Shown: positions 22,016 through 30,071, numbered from the stretch's first letter. The stretch is DNA of 32,674 bases from CAZLHO01 sp964559455 (GCA_964559455.1 CAZLHO010000032.1:1-32674), one strand, 5' to 3'. Notes: a model not told the origin generated them from the sequence alone. Program-made: numbers and translations.

Positions 22016-22909
22016 ATGAAGAGACTCATCGTTCTCCTGGCCCTGGCCGCCCTGCTGGCCGGCTGCGGTTCGGTCGCCAAGATGGGCGCCCAGCTCGGAC
22101 AGGGCGCCGGCGTGCTCACCGAGCAGCAGACCACTTCGATCATGAAGACCACCGACGCCCTCGAGAAGACCTTCGAGGACATCACTCCCGAGCAGGAGTA
22201 CTACATCGGCCGCGCGGTGGCCGCGAGCATCCTCGAGACCTATCCGCCCCTGGACGACGCCGAGGCCAACGCCTACGTCAACCGGCTGGGCCAGACCCTG
22301 GCGATGGCCTCCGACCGTCCCGAGACCTTCGACGGCTACCACTTCCTGCTGCTCGACACCGACGAGATCAACGCCTTCGCCGCGCCCGGCGGGCTGATCC
22401 TCGTCTCGCGCGGTCTTCTGCATTGCTGCCGCGGCGAGGACGAGCTGGCGGCGGTGCTGGCCCACGAGATCGGTCACGTGCAGGGCAAGCACGGCCTGCG
22501 CGCCATCAAGAAGAGCCGGTTGACCGGCGCCCTGGCCACCCTGTCCGTCGAGGCGGCCCGCAACCTGGGCAACGAGGACGTGCAGGAGCTGGCCGAGGCC
22601 TTCGAGGGCGGCATCCGGGACATCACCCAGACCCTGGTCAACAGCGGCTACGCCCGCGGGCTGGAGTCCGAGGCGGACGCGGCCGCGGTGACGATCCTGC
22701 AGCGCGTGGGCTACGACCGGGGCGCCCTGCCGGCCATGCTGCGCGAGATGCAGTCGCGCTACGACCCCTCGGGCCCGGGCTTCGCCCGCACGCACCCCTC
22801 GCCGGCCGACCGCATCGCCGGGCTGGAGGCGTCCGTGCGCGACGCGGCGCCGGCCGATCCGCCCGCGAAACGGCAGCGCCGCTTCGTCGCCGCGGTGGGC
22901 GGACTCTGA
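22016..22909 (+). CDS. M48-family zinc metalloprotease, lipoprotein
   Basis: A 297-residue periplasmic peptidase. The lipobox is LAALLAGCGS (Cys 17). The catalytic HEIGH (150-154) gives two zinc-binding histidines and the catalytic Glu; the third ligand is a Glu in GLESEADAAA further on. The preceding INAFAAPGGLILVSRGLL (118-135) and the late ARTHPSPADRI are typical of the BepA/LoiP/YcaL group of outer-membrane-linked proteases, which degrade stalled or misfolded envelope proteins. No TPR domain follows, so it is closer to the short LoiP/YcaL form. One base separates it from the SH3 gene and from the cyclase gene, implying co-translation and a shared task. Confidence 0.92.
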   Translation: MKRLIVLLALAALLAGCGSVAKMGAQLGQGAGVLTEQQTTSIMKTTDALEKTFEDITPEQEYYIGRAVAASILETYPPLDDAEANAYVNRLGQTLAMASDRPETFDGYHFLLLDTDEINAFAAPGGLILVSRGLLHCCRGEDELAAVLAHEIGHVQGKHGLRAIKKSRLTGALATLSVEAARNLGNEDVQELAEAFEGGIRDITQTLVNSGYARGLESEADAAAVTILQRVGYDRGALPAMLREMQSRYDPSGPGFARTHPSPADRIAGLEASVRDAAPADPPAKRQRRFVAAVGGL

Positions 22910-22910
22910 G

Positions 22911-24899
22911 ATGACGTCCGCGCGCCGGCACGGTCTGCTGATCGGAGCGGCGGCGACCCTCGTGTCGCTGCTGCTCCTCTTCGCCGGCGCCCTCGACGGC
23001 TGGGAGCGCACCACCTGGGACTGGCGCGTCCGTCTCTTCGCCCGGCCCGGCCCGGCCACCGACGACATCGTCCTCGTCCTTCTCGACCAGGCCAGCCTGG
23101 ACTGGGCCGGCGACGCCATGGGCCTGTCCTGGCCCTGGCCGCGCGAGGTCTACGGCCCCCTGATCGACTTCTGCACCCGCGCCGAGGCGCGCGCCGTGGC
23201 CTTCGACGTGCTCTACACCGAACCGTCCGTCTACGGCGTCGTCGACGATCAGGCGCTCGGAGCCGCGATCGCCCGCAATGATCGCTTCGTCGGCGCGCGC
23301 TTCCTGCAGCTCGACGCCGACCGCACGGTCGGCGGCGTCACCGAGCCCATCCCCGAAGTGGGCGACGCGGCCCGCCTGGTGGCCAACGTCAGCGACCTGC
23401 CCGACCCCGACGGCATCTTCCGCCGCGCCGGCCTGATGACCGCCGCCGACGCGCCCTCCCTCGGCGTGGGCGCCTGGCTCGTCGGCGCCGTCGACGCCGA
23501 CCGCGCGCGCCTCCCCGCCCCCCTCGCCGACGACGGCACCGCGCTGCTGCGTTACCGGGGCGGCACGAGCACTTTCGCCACCTACAGCGCGGCGGCCGTC
23601 ATCCAGTCGGAACTGCGTCTGCTCGAAGGCGGCGAGCCCGTGATCGACCCGGCGGCGCTGCGGGGCAAATACGTGCTCTTCGGCTTCAGCGCGCCGGGCC
23701 TGCTCGACCTGCGGCCCACGCCGGTGAGCCGCGTGAGCCCGGGCGTGCTGGTCCACGCCACGGCGCTGGACAACCTGCTCTCGAAGGACTTCCTGCGCGA
23801 CGTGGCCCCGCCCCTGGCGATCCTGTGGACCGCCCTGACCGGGCTGCTGGCCGCCCTGGCGACCGTCGGCGTGTCGGGCGCCCGGCGCACGGTGCCCCTG
23901 ACGGTCGGGCTGCTGCTGCTGCCCGCGGCCGCCGGCGTCCTGGCCTACCCGGTCGGCTGGTGGCTGCCCGTCCTGCCGGCCGCGGTGGCCGTCGCGGCGG
24001 CGGTCTTCGGCGGCCTGGTCCGCAACTATGCGGTCGAGGGGCGGCAGCGCCGCTTCATCAAGTCGGCCTTCCAGCACTACCTCAGCCCGGCGGTCATCGA
24101 GAAGGTGCTGGCCGACCCGGCAGCGCTGACCCTGGGCGGCGAGCGGCGCGAACTGACCATCCTCTTCTCGGACCTGGCGGGCTTCACTTCCCTTTCCGAG
24201 GGCATGGAGCCCGAGGCGCTCACGCAGATGCTCAACGACTACCTGACCGACATGACCGACATCATCCTCGAAGAGGGCGGCACGCTGGACAAGTACGAGG
24301 GCGACGCGATCATCGCCTTCTGGAACGCCCCCCTGAGCCAGGAGGACCATGCGGTCCGCGCCTGCCGCGCCGCCGTGCGCTGCCAGCGGAAGCTGGCGGA
24401 GCGTCGCCCCGACTTCCGCGAACGCTGCGGCCGCGACCTGCGCATGCGCATGGGCCTGCACACCGGCGTCGTGATCGTCGGCAACATGGGTTCCAGGCAG
24501 CGCTTCGACTACACGGTGCTCGGCGACACCGCGAACCTCGCGTCGCGCCTGGAGGGCGCCAACAAGTTCTTCGCCACCGAGACGATGATCAGCGCCGCCA
24601 CCCTCGCGCGCGCGGGCGCCGGCTTCGGCGTGCGCGAGCTGGGCGCGCTGCAGGTGGTCGGACGCAGGGAACCGGTTACCGTCTACGAGCTGCGCGGTCT
24701 CGACGACGATCCCGACCCCGGCGCCGCCCGCTTCACGGACGGCCTGGCCAAGCTGCGCGCCGGCGACGGCGAATCGGCGCTGGCCATCTTCGACGCCCTG
24801 TCCGAAGATCCGGTGGCGCGGAAATACGCGGCCCGCGTGCGCGAGGCCGCCGCAGCCGGCGAACCGTTCACCGGCGACTGGAACCTGACCAGCAAGTAG
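22911..24899 (+). CDS. Adenylate cyclase with CHASE2 sensor domain
   Basis: A 662-residue membrane receptor that should make cAMP from ATP. A first helix (about 9-28) precedes an extracytoplasmic CHASE2 domain (about 30-295; WDWRVRLF, VAFDVLYTEP and LVHATALDNLL). Three membrane helices follow (about 300-370), then a linker helix (FIKSAFQHYLSPAVIEKVL) and a class III cyclase domain (about 410-595). The catalytic set is complete: metal-binding D421 (LFSD) and D465 (YEGDA), ATP-selecting K461 and D533 (FDYT), and transition-state N542 and R546 (ANLASR). K and D at the purine positions point to adenylate rather than guanylate cyclase. A short C-terminal helical tail follows. The CHASE2 ligand is unknown in general. 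Its ATG is one base after the protease stop. Confidence 0.93.
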   Translation: MTSARRHGLLIGAAATLVSLLLLFAGALDGWERTTWDWRVRLFARPGPATDDIVLVLLDQASLDWAGDAMGLSWPWPREVYGPLIDFCTRAEARAVAFDVLYTEPSVYGVVDDQALGAAIARNDRFVGARFLQLDADRTVGGVTEPIPEVGDAARLVANVSDLPDPDGIFRRAGLMTAADAPSLGVGAWLVGAVDADRARLPAPLADDGTALLRYRGGTSTFATYSAAAVIQSELRLLEGGEPVIDPAALRGKYVLFGFSAPGLLDLRPTPVSRVSPGVLVHATALDNLLSKDFLRDVAPPLAILWTALTGLLAALATVGVSGARRTVPLTVGLLLLPAAAGVLAYPVGWWLPVLPAAVAVAAAVFGGLVRNYAVEGRQRRFIKSAFQHYLSPAVIEKVLADPAALTLGGERRELTILFSDLAGFTSLSEGMEPEALTQMLNDYLTDMTDIILEEGGTLDKYEGDAIIAFWNAPLSQEDHAVRACRAAVRCQRKLAERRPDFRERCGRDLRMRMGLHTGVVIVGNMGSRQRFDYTVLGDTANLASRLEGANKFFATETMISAATLARAGAGFGVRELGALQVVGRREPVTVYELRGLDDDPDPGAARFTDGLAKLRAGDGESALAIFDALSEDPVARKYAARVREAAAAGEPFTGDWNLTSK

Positions 24900-24906
24900 G
24901 GAGAGC

Positions 24907-25740
24907 ATGCGGATCTTCATCGGCGGGGTACGCGGGTCGACCCCCCGCGTCGCGACGGAATTCGCCGAATACGGCGGCCATACCACCTGCCTGCTCGTGT
25001 CGGGCGACGCCGGCGAACGCCTCCTGCTCGACATGGGCGGCGGCGTCCAGGAGACCTTGCCCCATCTGGGCGACGCCGCACTCCTGGTCCTCATGACCCA
25101 CCTGCACCTGGACCACGTGTTGGGCATCACCGGCTTGGCGCCCCTCCACGCGCCCGGCCGCCGCGTGCGCTTCGCCGCGGTGAGCTACGGCGGCGTCCGT
25201 CTGCGCGAGGCGCTCGACCGCGTCCACTCCCCGCCCCTGTGGCCGCTCACGCTGGACGAATGCGCCGCCGAGCTCTCCTTCGAGGACATCGATCGCGACC
25301 GGCTCGACGCCGACGGCCCGCACCTCCGTCACGGCGGCCTCGAGATCCGCGGCGCGCCGGTCCCGCACCCGGGCGGCTGCACCGCCTGGCGCGTGGACGA
25401 GCCGGCCACGGGCAAGGCCTTCGTGCTGGCCACCGACGTGGAGTGGTCACAGGCCGGCGCCGCGGTCCGCGACCGCCTGCGCGCCCTTTGCGCCGGCGCC
25501 GACATCCTGGTCATGGACGGTCATTTCACCGCTGACGAGCTGCCCGCCCACGCGGGCTGGGGCCACAGCTCCGTGGACGAGTGCCTGGAACTGGCCCGCG
25601 CCGCCGGGGTGGGCCGCCTGCTGGTGGCCCACCACGCTCCCGCCAAGGACGACGCCCGGCTCGCGGCCGTCGAGAAGACCCTGCGCGCCCGGTGGGAAGG
25701 CGCCGCCCTGGCCCGCCAAGGCACCGAAATCGTGTTGTAG
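24907..25740 (+). CDS. MBL-fold metallohydrolase
   Basis: A 277-residue soluble enzyme with the metallo-beta-lactamase fold. The metal site is clear: THLHLDH (64-70; H65, H67, D69, H70), with later ligands probably in VPHPGG, the Asp of LATDVEW, and VAHHAP. The N-terminus GVRGSTPRVATEFAEYGGHT (7-26) is the R-G-S-x-P...Y-G-G-x-T pattern shared with the PhnP/phosphodiesterase and tRNase Z side of the superfamily, so a phosphodiester substrate is likely. GGAGAGC directly precedes the ATG, seven bases after the cyclase stop. Being between a cyclase and a cyclic-nucleotide-binding channel, it is a candidate cAMP phosphodiesterase; this is inference from context. Generic hydrolase activity is the alternative. 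Confidence 0.87.
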   Translation: MRIFIGGVRGSTPRVATEFAEYGGHTTCLLVSGDAGERLLLDMGGGVQETLPHLGDAALLVLMTHLHLDHVLGITGLAPLHAPGRRVRFAAVSYGGVRLREALDRVHSPPLWPLTLDECAAELSFEDIDRDRLDADGPHLRHGGLEIRGAPVPHPGGCTAWRVDEPATGKAFVLATDVEWSQAGAAVRDRLRALCAGADILVMDGHFTADELPAHAGWGHSSVDECLELARAAGVGRLLVAHHAPAKDDARLAAVEKTLRARWEGAALARQGTEIVL

Positions 25741-25764
25741 CCACCCCTGCCCCGAGGAACCGAC

Positions 25765-27363
25765 TTGAGCACCTACACTCCCCTGTTCATCGAATTCGCG
25801 ATCATGGCCCTCGCCTGGATGGTCGCCTCGGTGCTGGCCCGCCCGCTGCGCCGCCGTCTCTTCCGCGAGGAGTCCGGCCCGGCCTCCCCGCCGCAGCTCT
25901 CGCTGGACGTGCTGGCCCATCTGGCGCGCCCGCTGCTGGTGCTCGGCGTGTCGGAGCTCTTCCTGCTGGCGCTGCCCGCTTGGGGGGCCGCCGGCGTCTG
26001 GCTGACCGACCATCACACCCACGCCACCGCCTGGCGCATGTTCTGGGTGGGCGTGACCGTGATCTCGCTGACCGACGGCGTGGCCCAGGCGGCCTTCCGC
26101 TCCCGCGACCGCAGCTTCCCCGTGCCCGACCTGCTGCTCGACATCATCCGCGCCGTGCTGATCCTGGCCGTGGGCCTGCTCGTGCTGCGCGTGGAGCTGG
26201 GCGTGAACATCGGCCCGCTGCTGGCCTCGACCGCCCTGCTCACGGCCGTGATCGGCTTCGCGCTGCAGGGCGTCCTGGGCAACCTGCTGGCGGGCATGTC
26301 GCTGCACCTGGTGCGCTCGCTGAGTCCCGGCGTGTGGGTCGAGGTGGACGGCATCGAGGGCAAGGTCGTCATGACCAACTGGCGCGAGACGCGCATCCGC
26401 ACACGCACCGGGCACCTCTACATCCTGCCCAACGCCAAGGTGGCCGAGGCCCGCATCAACAACCTGAACGAGCCGAACAACCTGCGCGGCCACAAGGTCG
26501 AGGTCGGCGCCAGCTACAGCGACGCCCCCGACGAGGTCATCGCCACCCTGGTCGAGGCGGCGCAATCCACCCCCGGCGTGCGCCTGAGCCCGGCGCCCAA
26601 CGCCTTCGTCACCGCCTACCTCGACTTCGGCATCAACTACCGCCTCACCTACTGGACCGCCGAGTACCACAAGCGCGTGCTGATCGACGGCGAGGTCATG
26701 CGCCGCATCTGGTACGGCTTCAAGCGCAAGGGCATCGAGATCCCCTTCCCCATGAGCGACCAGCTGCTGAACGACTTCATGGCCGTGGTCTACAACCAGC
26801 GCCGCATTCCGCCCAGCGAGCAGGACGTTTCCGACCTGGTCGGCGACCTCTGGAACTCGAAGCTCCGCACCGAGCTGCTGGCCGGCCCCGACGGCGAGCC
26901 CCTGGTGACGCGCGAGGCCCTGGCGCCGCTGGCCCGCCTGGTCGAACGCCAGCGCTGGACCCATGGCGAGGTGCTCTGCCGCCAGGGCGACCAGGACGAG
27001 GATTTCTGGATCCTGGCGAGCGGCGCGCTGCACGGCCTGATCGAGGACGGCGGCCGCAAGGTCGTGGAGTTCGACCTGCAGCCGGGCGCGGTCGTCGGCG
27101 AGATGAGCGCCCTGACCGGCGTGCCCCGCAGCGCCACGATCCACGTGAGCGCCGGGTCGACGCTGCTGCGCTTCGGTCCCGGGGCCTTCAAGGCCCTGCT
27201 CGCGCTGGACGAGGCCGTGCCCGAGCGCCTGAGCGTGCTGGCCGCCGAGCGCGCCGCGCAGAACCGCGAGGCGTTGGACGCGCTGGCGCTGTCGAATGCT
27301 GGCGAGGTGGTCCTGGAGAAGGAAGGGATCCTGAAGCGGCTGAAGCGGATCATGCGGTTCTAG
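25765..27363 (+). CDS. MscS-type channel with C-terminal cyclic-nucleotide-binding domain
   Basis: A 532-residue inner-membrane channel. Four or so helices lie in residues 8-140. The pore helix and beta domain follow (LLTAVIGFALQGVLGNLLAG, 158-177; PGVWVEVDGIEGKV, 188-201; TGHLYILPNAKV, 215-226), as in MscS. Residues about 385-500 are a cNMP-binding domain with a well-kept phosphate-binding cassette, GEMSALTGVPRSAT (445-458), whose Arg 455 contacts the cyclic phosphate. This is the layout of bacterial cyclic-nucleotide-gated (bCNG) channels of the MscS superfamily. The start is TTG at 25765, seven bases after AGGA, 24 bases after the MBL stop. Published bCNG channels often respond to cAMP and little to tension. 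Pairing with a cyclase in one operon is direct support for the ligand being cAMP. Confidence 0.92.
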   Translation: MSTYTPLFIEFAIMALAWMVASVLARPLRRRLFREESGPASPPQLSLDVLAHLARPLLVLGVSELFLLALPAWGAAGVWLTDHHTHATAWRMFWVGVTVISLTDGVAQAAFRSRDRSFPVPDLLLDIIRAVLILAVGLLVLRVELGVNIGPLLASTALLTAVIGFALQGVLGNLLAGMSLHLVRSLSPGVWVEVDGIEGKVVMTNWRETRIRTRTGHLYILPNAKVAEARINNLNEPNNLRGHKVEVGASYSDAPDEVIATLVEAAQSTPGVRLSPAPNAFVTAYLDFGINYRLTYWTAEYHKRVLIDGEVMRRIWYGFKRKGIEIPFPMSDQLLNDFMAVVYNQRRIPPSEQDVSDLVGDLWNSKLRTELLAGPDGEPLVTREALAPLARLVERQRWTHGEVLCRQGDQDEDFWILASGALHGLIEDGGRKVVEFDLQPGAVVGEMSALTGVPRSATIHVSAGSTLLRFGPGAFKALLALDEAVPERLSVLAAERAAQNREALDALALSNAGEVVLEKEGILKRLKRIMRF

Positions 27364-27431
27364 GGACGATCCGCGAGCAGGGCCTGGAAGACCGCGGGTG
27401 TCTCGGGCCTGACCACGAATTCCGAAATCAT
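27360..27431 (-). CDS. Doubtful 23-residue reading frame
   Basis: A short frame (MISEFVVRPETPAVF...) begins at an ATG with a GGAGGGAGG stretch about 11 bases before it, just downstream of the cysteine-synthase-family gene. Its stop overlaps the stop of the channel gene on the other strand. It may be a tiny gene, the stump of a truncated one, or chance. I recognise nothing in it. Confidence 0.25.
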   Translation of the reverse strand: MISEFVVRPETPAVFQALLADRP

Positions 27432-27472
27432 GCGACCTGTCCTTCCCTCCCTCCCGGGTGCGATCCTCTGGA

Positions 27473-28408
27473 TCAGCCGTAGAGCTCGGTGCTCAGGTAC
27501 TTCATCCCCGAGTCGACGGCCACGGTGACGACCGTGCGGCCGGGGCCCAGTTCCGCGGCGACCTTCAGGGCCGCGGCGACGTTGGCGCCGGTCGAGGTGC
27601 CGGCGAAGATCCCCTCCTCGCGCGCCAGGCGGCGGGCCGTGGCCATGGCCTCGTCGGTGGACACCGTCTGGATCTCGTCGGCCAGCCCCTCGTTCCACAG
27701 CGGCACGACGAAGCCGGCGCCGGTGCCCTCGATCTTGTGCGAGCCGCTGGGCCCGCCCGAGAGCACGGCCGACTCCGCCGGCTCGACGGCGACGATGCGC
27801 ACCGCCGGATCGCGGGCCCGCAGCGTCGCGGCGTTGCCGCGCAGCGAGCCGCAGGTGCCGACGCATTTGACGAAGGCGTCGATCCTCCCCTCGGCCTGCT
27901 CCCAGATCTCCTCGCCCATCAGCGTGTAGCCCGCCAGCTGGTCGGTGTTGTTGAGCTGGTCGGTCCAGTAGCAGCCGGGCGCGGCGGACAGTTCGTGCGC
28001 CTTCTCGATCATCGCCAGGGTCAGCTCCTTGGTGGTGCCGCCGGTGGCGCTGGGAATCAGGGTCAGCTCGGCGCCGAGCGCGGCCATGTGGTCGCGCTTC
28101 TCGCGGCTGAAGGCCCCTGACGTGACGATGTGCAGGGAGATGCGCTTGGCGGCGCAGACGAAGGCCAGCGACACGCCGGTGCTGCCGCCGGTATATTCGA
28201 CAACCGAGCCGCCGGGCTGCAGCCGCCCGTCGGCCTCGGCCGCCTCGACCATCGCCAGCGCCATGCGGTCCTTCATGCTGCCGGTCGGGTTCTCGTACTC
28301 CAGCTTCAGCAGGATCCGCGCGCCGTCCGCCGGGGCCAGGCGCCGCAGGGCGTAGAGACGGGTGCCGCCGATGGTGTCAAGGATGCTCTCGCGGGTCGGG
28401 TCGCTCAT
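27473..28408 (-). CDS. PLP-dependent cysteine-synthase-family enzyme
   Basis: A 311-residue fold-type II PLP enzyme. Lys 46 in NPTGSMKDR (40-48) should carry the cofactor. The substrate-binding loop reads TGGSTG (73-78) where CysK/CysM have T-S-G-N-T-G, and the phosphate-binding loop reads GTCGS (184-188) instead of G-T-G-G-T. The C-terminus DSGMKYLSTELYG follows the usual D-x-G-x-K/R-Y pattern. It most likely makes cysteine or a related beta-substituted amino acid from an activated serine, but the altered loops leave the substrate open; cystathionine-beta-synthase-like members have similar changes. GAGGG precedes the ATG by five bases. No cysE or sulfur-transfer gene is nearby. Confidence 0.85.
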   Translation of the reverse strand: MSDPTRESILDTIGGTRLYALRRLAPADGARILLKLEYENPTGSMKDRMALAMVEAAEADGRLQPGGSVVEYTGGSTGVSLAFVCAAKRISLHIVTSGAFSREKRDHMAALGAELTLIPSATGGTTKELTLAMIEKAHELSAAPGCYWTDQLNNTDQLAGYTLMGEEIWEQAEGRIDAFVKCVGTCGSLRGNAATLRARDPAVRIVAVEPAESAVLSGGPSGSHKIEGTGAGFVVPLWNEGLADEIQTVSTDEAMATARRLAREEGIFAGTSTGANVAAALKVAAELGPGRTVVTVAVDSGMKYLSTELYG

Positions 28409-28444
28409 CGTTCCCTCAACCTCCTGACTCGGCGGCGGGCACGG

Positions 28445-29473
28445 TCAGAAGCAGTAGCGCGCGCGCAGGCTCCAGATGGTCATGTCCTCGGCGAAGAAAC
28501 CGTCGTCGGCGCTGACCTTGCCGAAGTCCGCCTCCAGCGTGAACGGGCCGAGCCGCGGATCGTCCAGCACGGCGCCGAGGCCCCAACTGGACAGGCCGCC
28601 GGTGACCCGCGTGCTGTGGCCGTAGCGCAGGGCCAGGACGCCGAGGACGAGCGCCTCGACGCCGACGTGGTCGGTATCCTTCAGGTGCGAATCCCCGAGC
28701 TGGGCGGCTCGGGTGTAGGCCAGGGTCACCTTGACGAGATCCCCCGACCGGCCGGCCCGTTCGAAGCCCGTTTCCACGGTCAGGCCCGTGCGCAGAGGAC
28801 GGGGCAAGCCGCCCTGAATGTTATAGATGGTGATCTCGGCGTCGGTCGCGTTCTGCCACGAGACGACGCCGGTCAACCGGGTCCAGATTCCGTCGTGCTG
28901 GTGGAACCAGCTGACGGTCGTGCCCAGGTCCAGGGCGTCGGCGGCGGTCTCGCCGGATTCGCGGTCCGCGGAACAGCGGCGCCAGGCGGCGCCGACCGAC
29001 CAGCCGACGACGGGGCTGCCGAACAGGCCCCGGCCCAAGTCGTAGCTCAGCCCGACCACCGTGGCCCGGTCGCTCTCTTCATAGGTGTCGCCGGAGCCTT
29101 CGGGATCGTAGGCGGTACCGAAGAGAATCGGACCGACGAGAAAATCCTGCACCGCGACGTTGAAGCGCCAGTGGCGCCACTCGGCGAAGCCGGCGGTGGT
29201 GTTGAAGTCGAGGTCGTCGCCGAAGTAGTCGGCGTGGCCGTAGCTCAGGCCGACGCCGTCGCCCCCGCCCAGGGGCGCGGGGTTGATCAGCAGCGCGGCG
29301 GGACCACGGTCCGCAAGGTCGCTGCCGCCCATGGCGGTGAGCCGGCCCGAGGCGAAGAGACCTTCCCATGTGAAGGCGATCTTGCCCACGTTCTCGAAGA
29401 ACTCGGCCGCAGCGTCGGTGGCGGCGAAGCCAGAGAGGAGCAGGAGAACGCAGAAGCACATCACGAGGCGCAT
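28445..29473 (-). CDS. Outer-membrane beta-barrel, PorV/FadL-like
   Basis: A 342-residue exported barrel. After a signal peptide (VMCFCVLLLLSGFAATDAAAE), the start resembles PorV/UPF0164 barrels of FCB bacteria: GRLTAMGGSDLADRGPAALL (about 42-61), then NPAPLGGGDGVGLSYGH, where the N-P-A step and the A-x-G pattern are typical. Amphipathic strands continue to ...SLRARYCF, ending in Phe. PorV shuttles type IX cargo, but the wider group has many barrels of unknown role. I use the ATG at 29473, with GGGAA seven bases before it; the ATG at 29485 is possible. It ends 36 bases before the cysteine-synthase-family gene and may be co-transcribed with it. Confidence 0.75.
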   Translation of the reverse strand: MRLVMCFCVLLLLSGFAATDAAAEFFENVGKIAFTWEGLFASGRLTAMGGSDLADRGPAALLINPAPLGGGDGVGLSYGHADYFGDDLDFNTTAGFAEWRHWRFNVAVQDFLVGPILFGTAYDPEGSGDTYEESDRATVVGLSYDLGRGLFGSPVVGWSVGAAWRRCSADRESGETAADALDLGTTVSWFHQHDGIWTRLTGVVSWQNATDAEITIYNIQGGLPRPLRTGLTVETGFERAGRSGDLVKVTLAYTRAAQLGDSHLKDTDHVGVEALVLGVLALRYGHSTRVTGGLSSWGLGAVLDDPRLGPFTLEADFGKVSADDGFFAEDMTIWSLRARYCF

Positions 29474-29516
29474 GGCTTTTCCCATCTCTTGAGCCACAGG
29501 GACGCTTTCATACCGA

Positions 29517-29548
29517 GGCGGCCCCTCGCGCCGTTGCGAGAGGCCGCC
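29517..29548 (-). terminator. Hairpin after the decayed secretion-tail gene
   Basis: Arms 29517-29529 and 29536-29548 pair with one mismatch (13 positions, 12 pairs) around GCCGTT. On the minus strand it lies 34 bases past the stop codon of the remnant sorting tail and before the barrel gene. It has no T-run. Confidence 0.55.
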
Positions 29549-29581
29549 CGATCCGGGCACTGCGATGATGCCCCCCCACCC

Positions 29582-29686
29582 CTATTCGATCAAGGCCATC
29601 TTCCGGGTCTGCGTCCCCCGCTCCGTCGTCAGCGAGTAGAAGTAGACGCCCGAGGGGACGCTCCGCCCGGCGGCGTCGCGATCCCC
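29582..29686 (-). pseudogene. Remnant of a FlgD-like secretion tail
   Basis: Thirty-four codons and a stop read the end of a FlgD-like C-terminal domain: DRDAAGRSVPSGVYFYSL, a short linker, and TRKMALIE. This matches the tail of the LVIVP protein in this window (GRSVSSGVYFYRL ... KTLKMTLVQ). There is no start codon or ribosome-binding site, and the frame begins directly at the stop codon of the cupin gene, with which it is in phase. It is the 3' stump of a lost secreted-protein gene. A hairpin suited to end that lost gene follows. Confidence 0.75.
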
Positions 29687-30052
29687 CTATTCGGCTCCCG
29701 GGTCCTTCGACGCCAGGAAGTCCCCGTCGATGATCAACAATTTCGTCCCGGTCTCGGTGACGGATCGATGCGAGCTCAGGTCATCGGAAACGACATAGGT
29801 CCGCCCCGGGGTCAGCAGGGATTTCGCGCCGTCCTCCTGCTCGTTGACCACCTCGCCCTCCAGGCAGTGGACGATGTGGCCCTTCCGGCACCAGTGATCG
29901 GCCAGGTAGCCGGGCGAGTATTCGACGATCCTGATCCGCAGCCCCGGGAGTTGCAGGGTCCGCCAGTACGCGACCCCGGTTTCGCCCGCGTGCTCGGTTC
30001 TCGGAATCGATTCCCAGTCGATCACCTGGAACGGGATGTCTTGAACGTTCAT
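29687..30052 (-). CDS. DHCW-motif cupin-fold protein
   Basis: A 121-residue single-domain cupin. The family signature ADHWCRKGHIVHCLEGEV (51-68) holds D52-H53-W54-C55 and His 59, and GRTYVVSDDLSSHRSVTETG (83-102) gives the second cupin motif with His 95. LLIIDGDFL ends the barrel. The histidines would bind a divalent metal; the reaction of this family is not known. AAGGAGG lies five bases before the ATG. It follows the half-ferritin gene by 19 bases, so the two are probably one operon with an iron or redox theme (inferred). The codons after its stop continue, in frame, into a secretion-tail remnant. Confidence 0.85.
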   Translation of the reverse strand: MNVQDIPFQVIDWESIPRTEHAGETGVAYWRTLQLPGLRIRIVEYSPGYLADHWCRKGHIVHCLEGEVVNEQEDGAKSLLTPGRTYVVSDDLSSHRSVTETGTKLLIIDGDFLASKDPGAE

Positions 30053-30071
30053 CGATCCTCCTTGGGCGTCT

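Noticed and set aside
22638..25130. A minus-strand open frame of 830 codons opposite the protease and cyclase genes
   Set aside because: Composition is that of an antisense shadow. The plus strand has complete catalytic motifs across the same interval.
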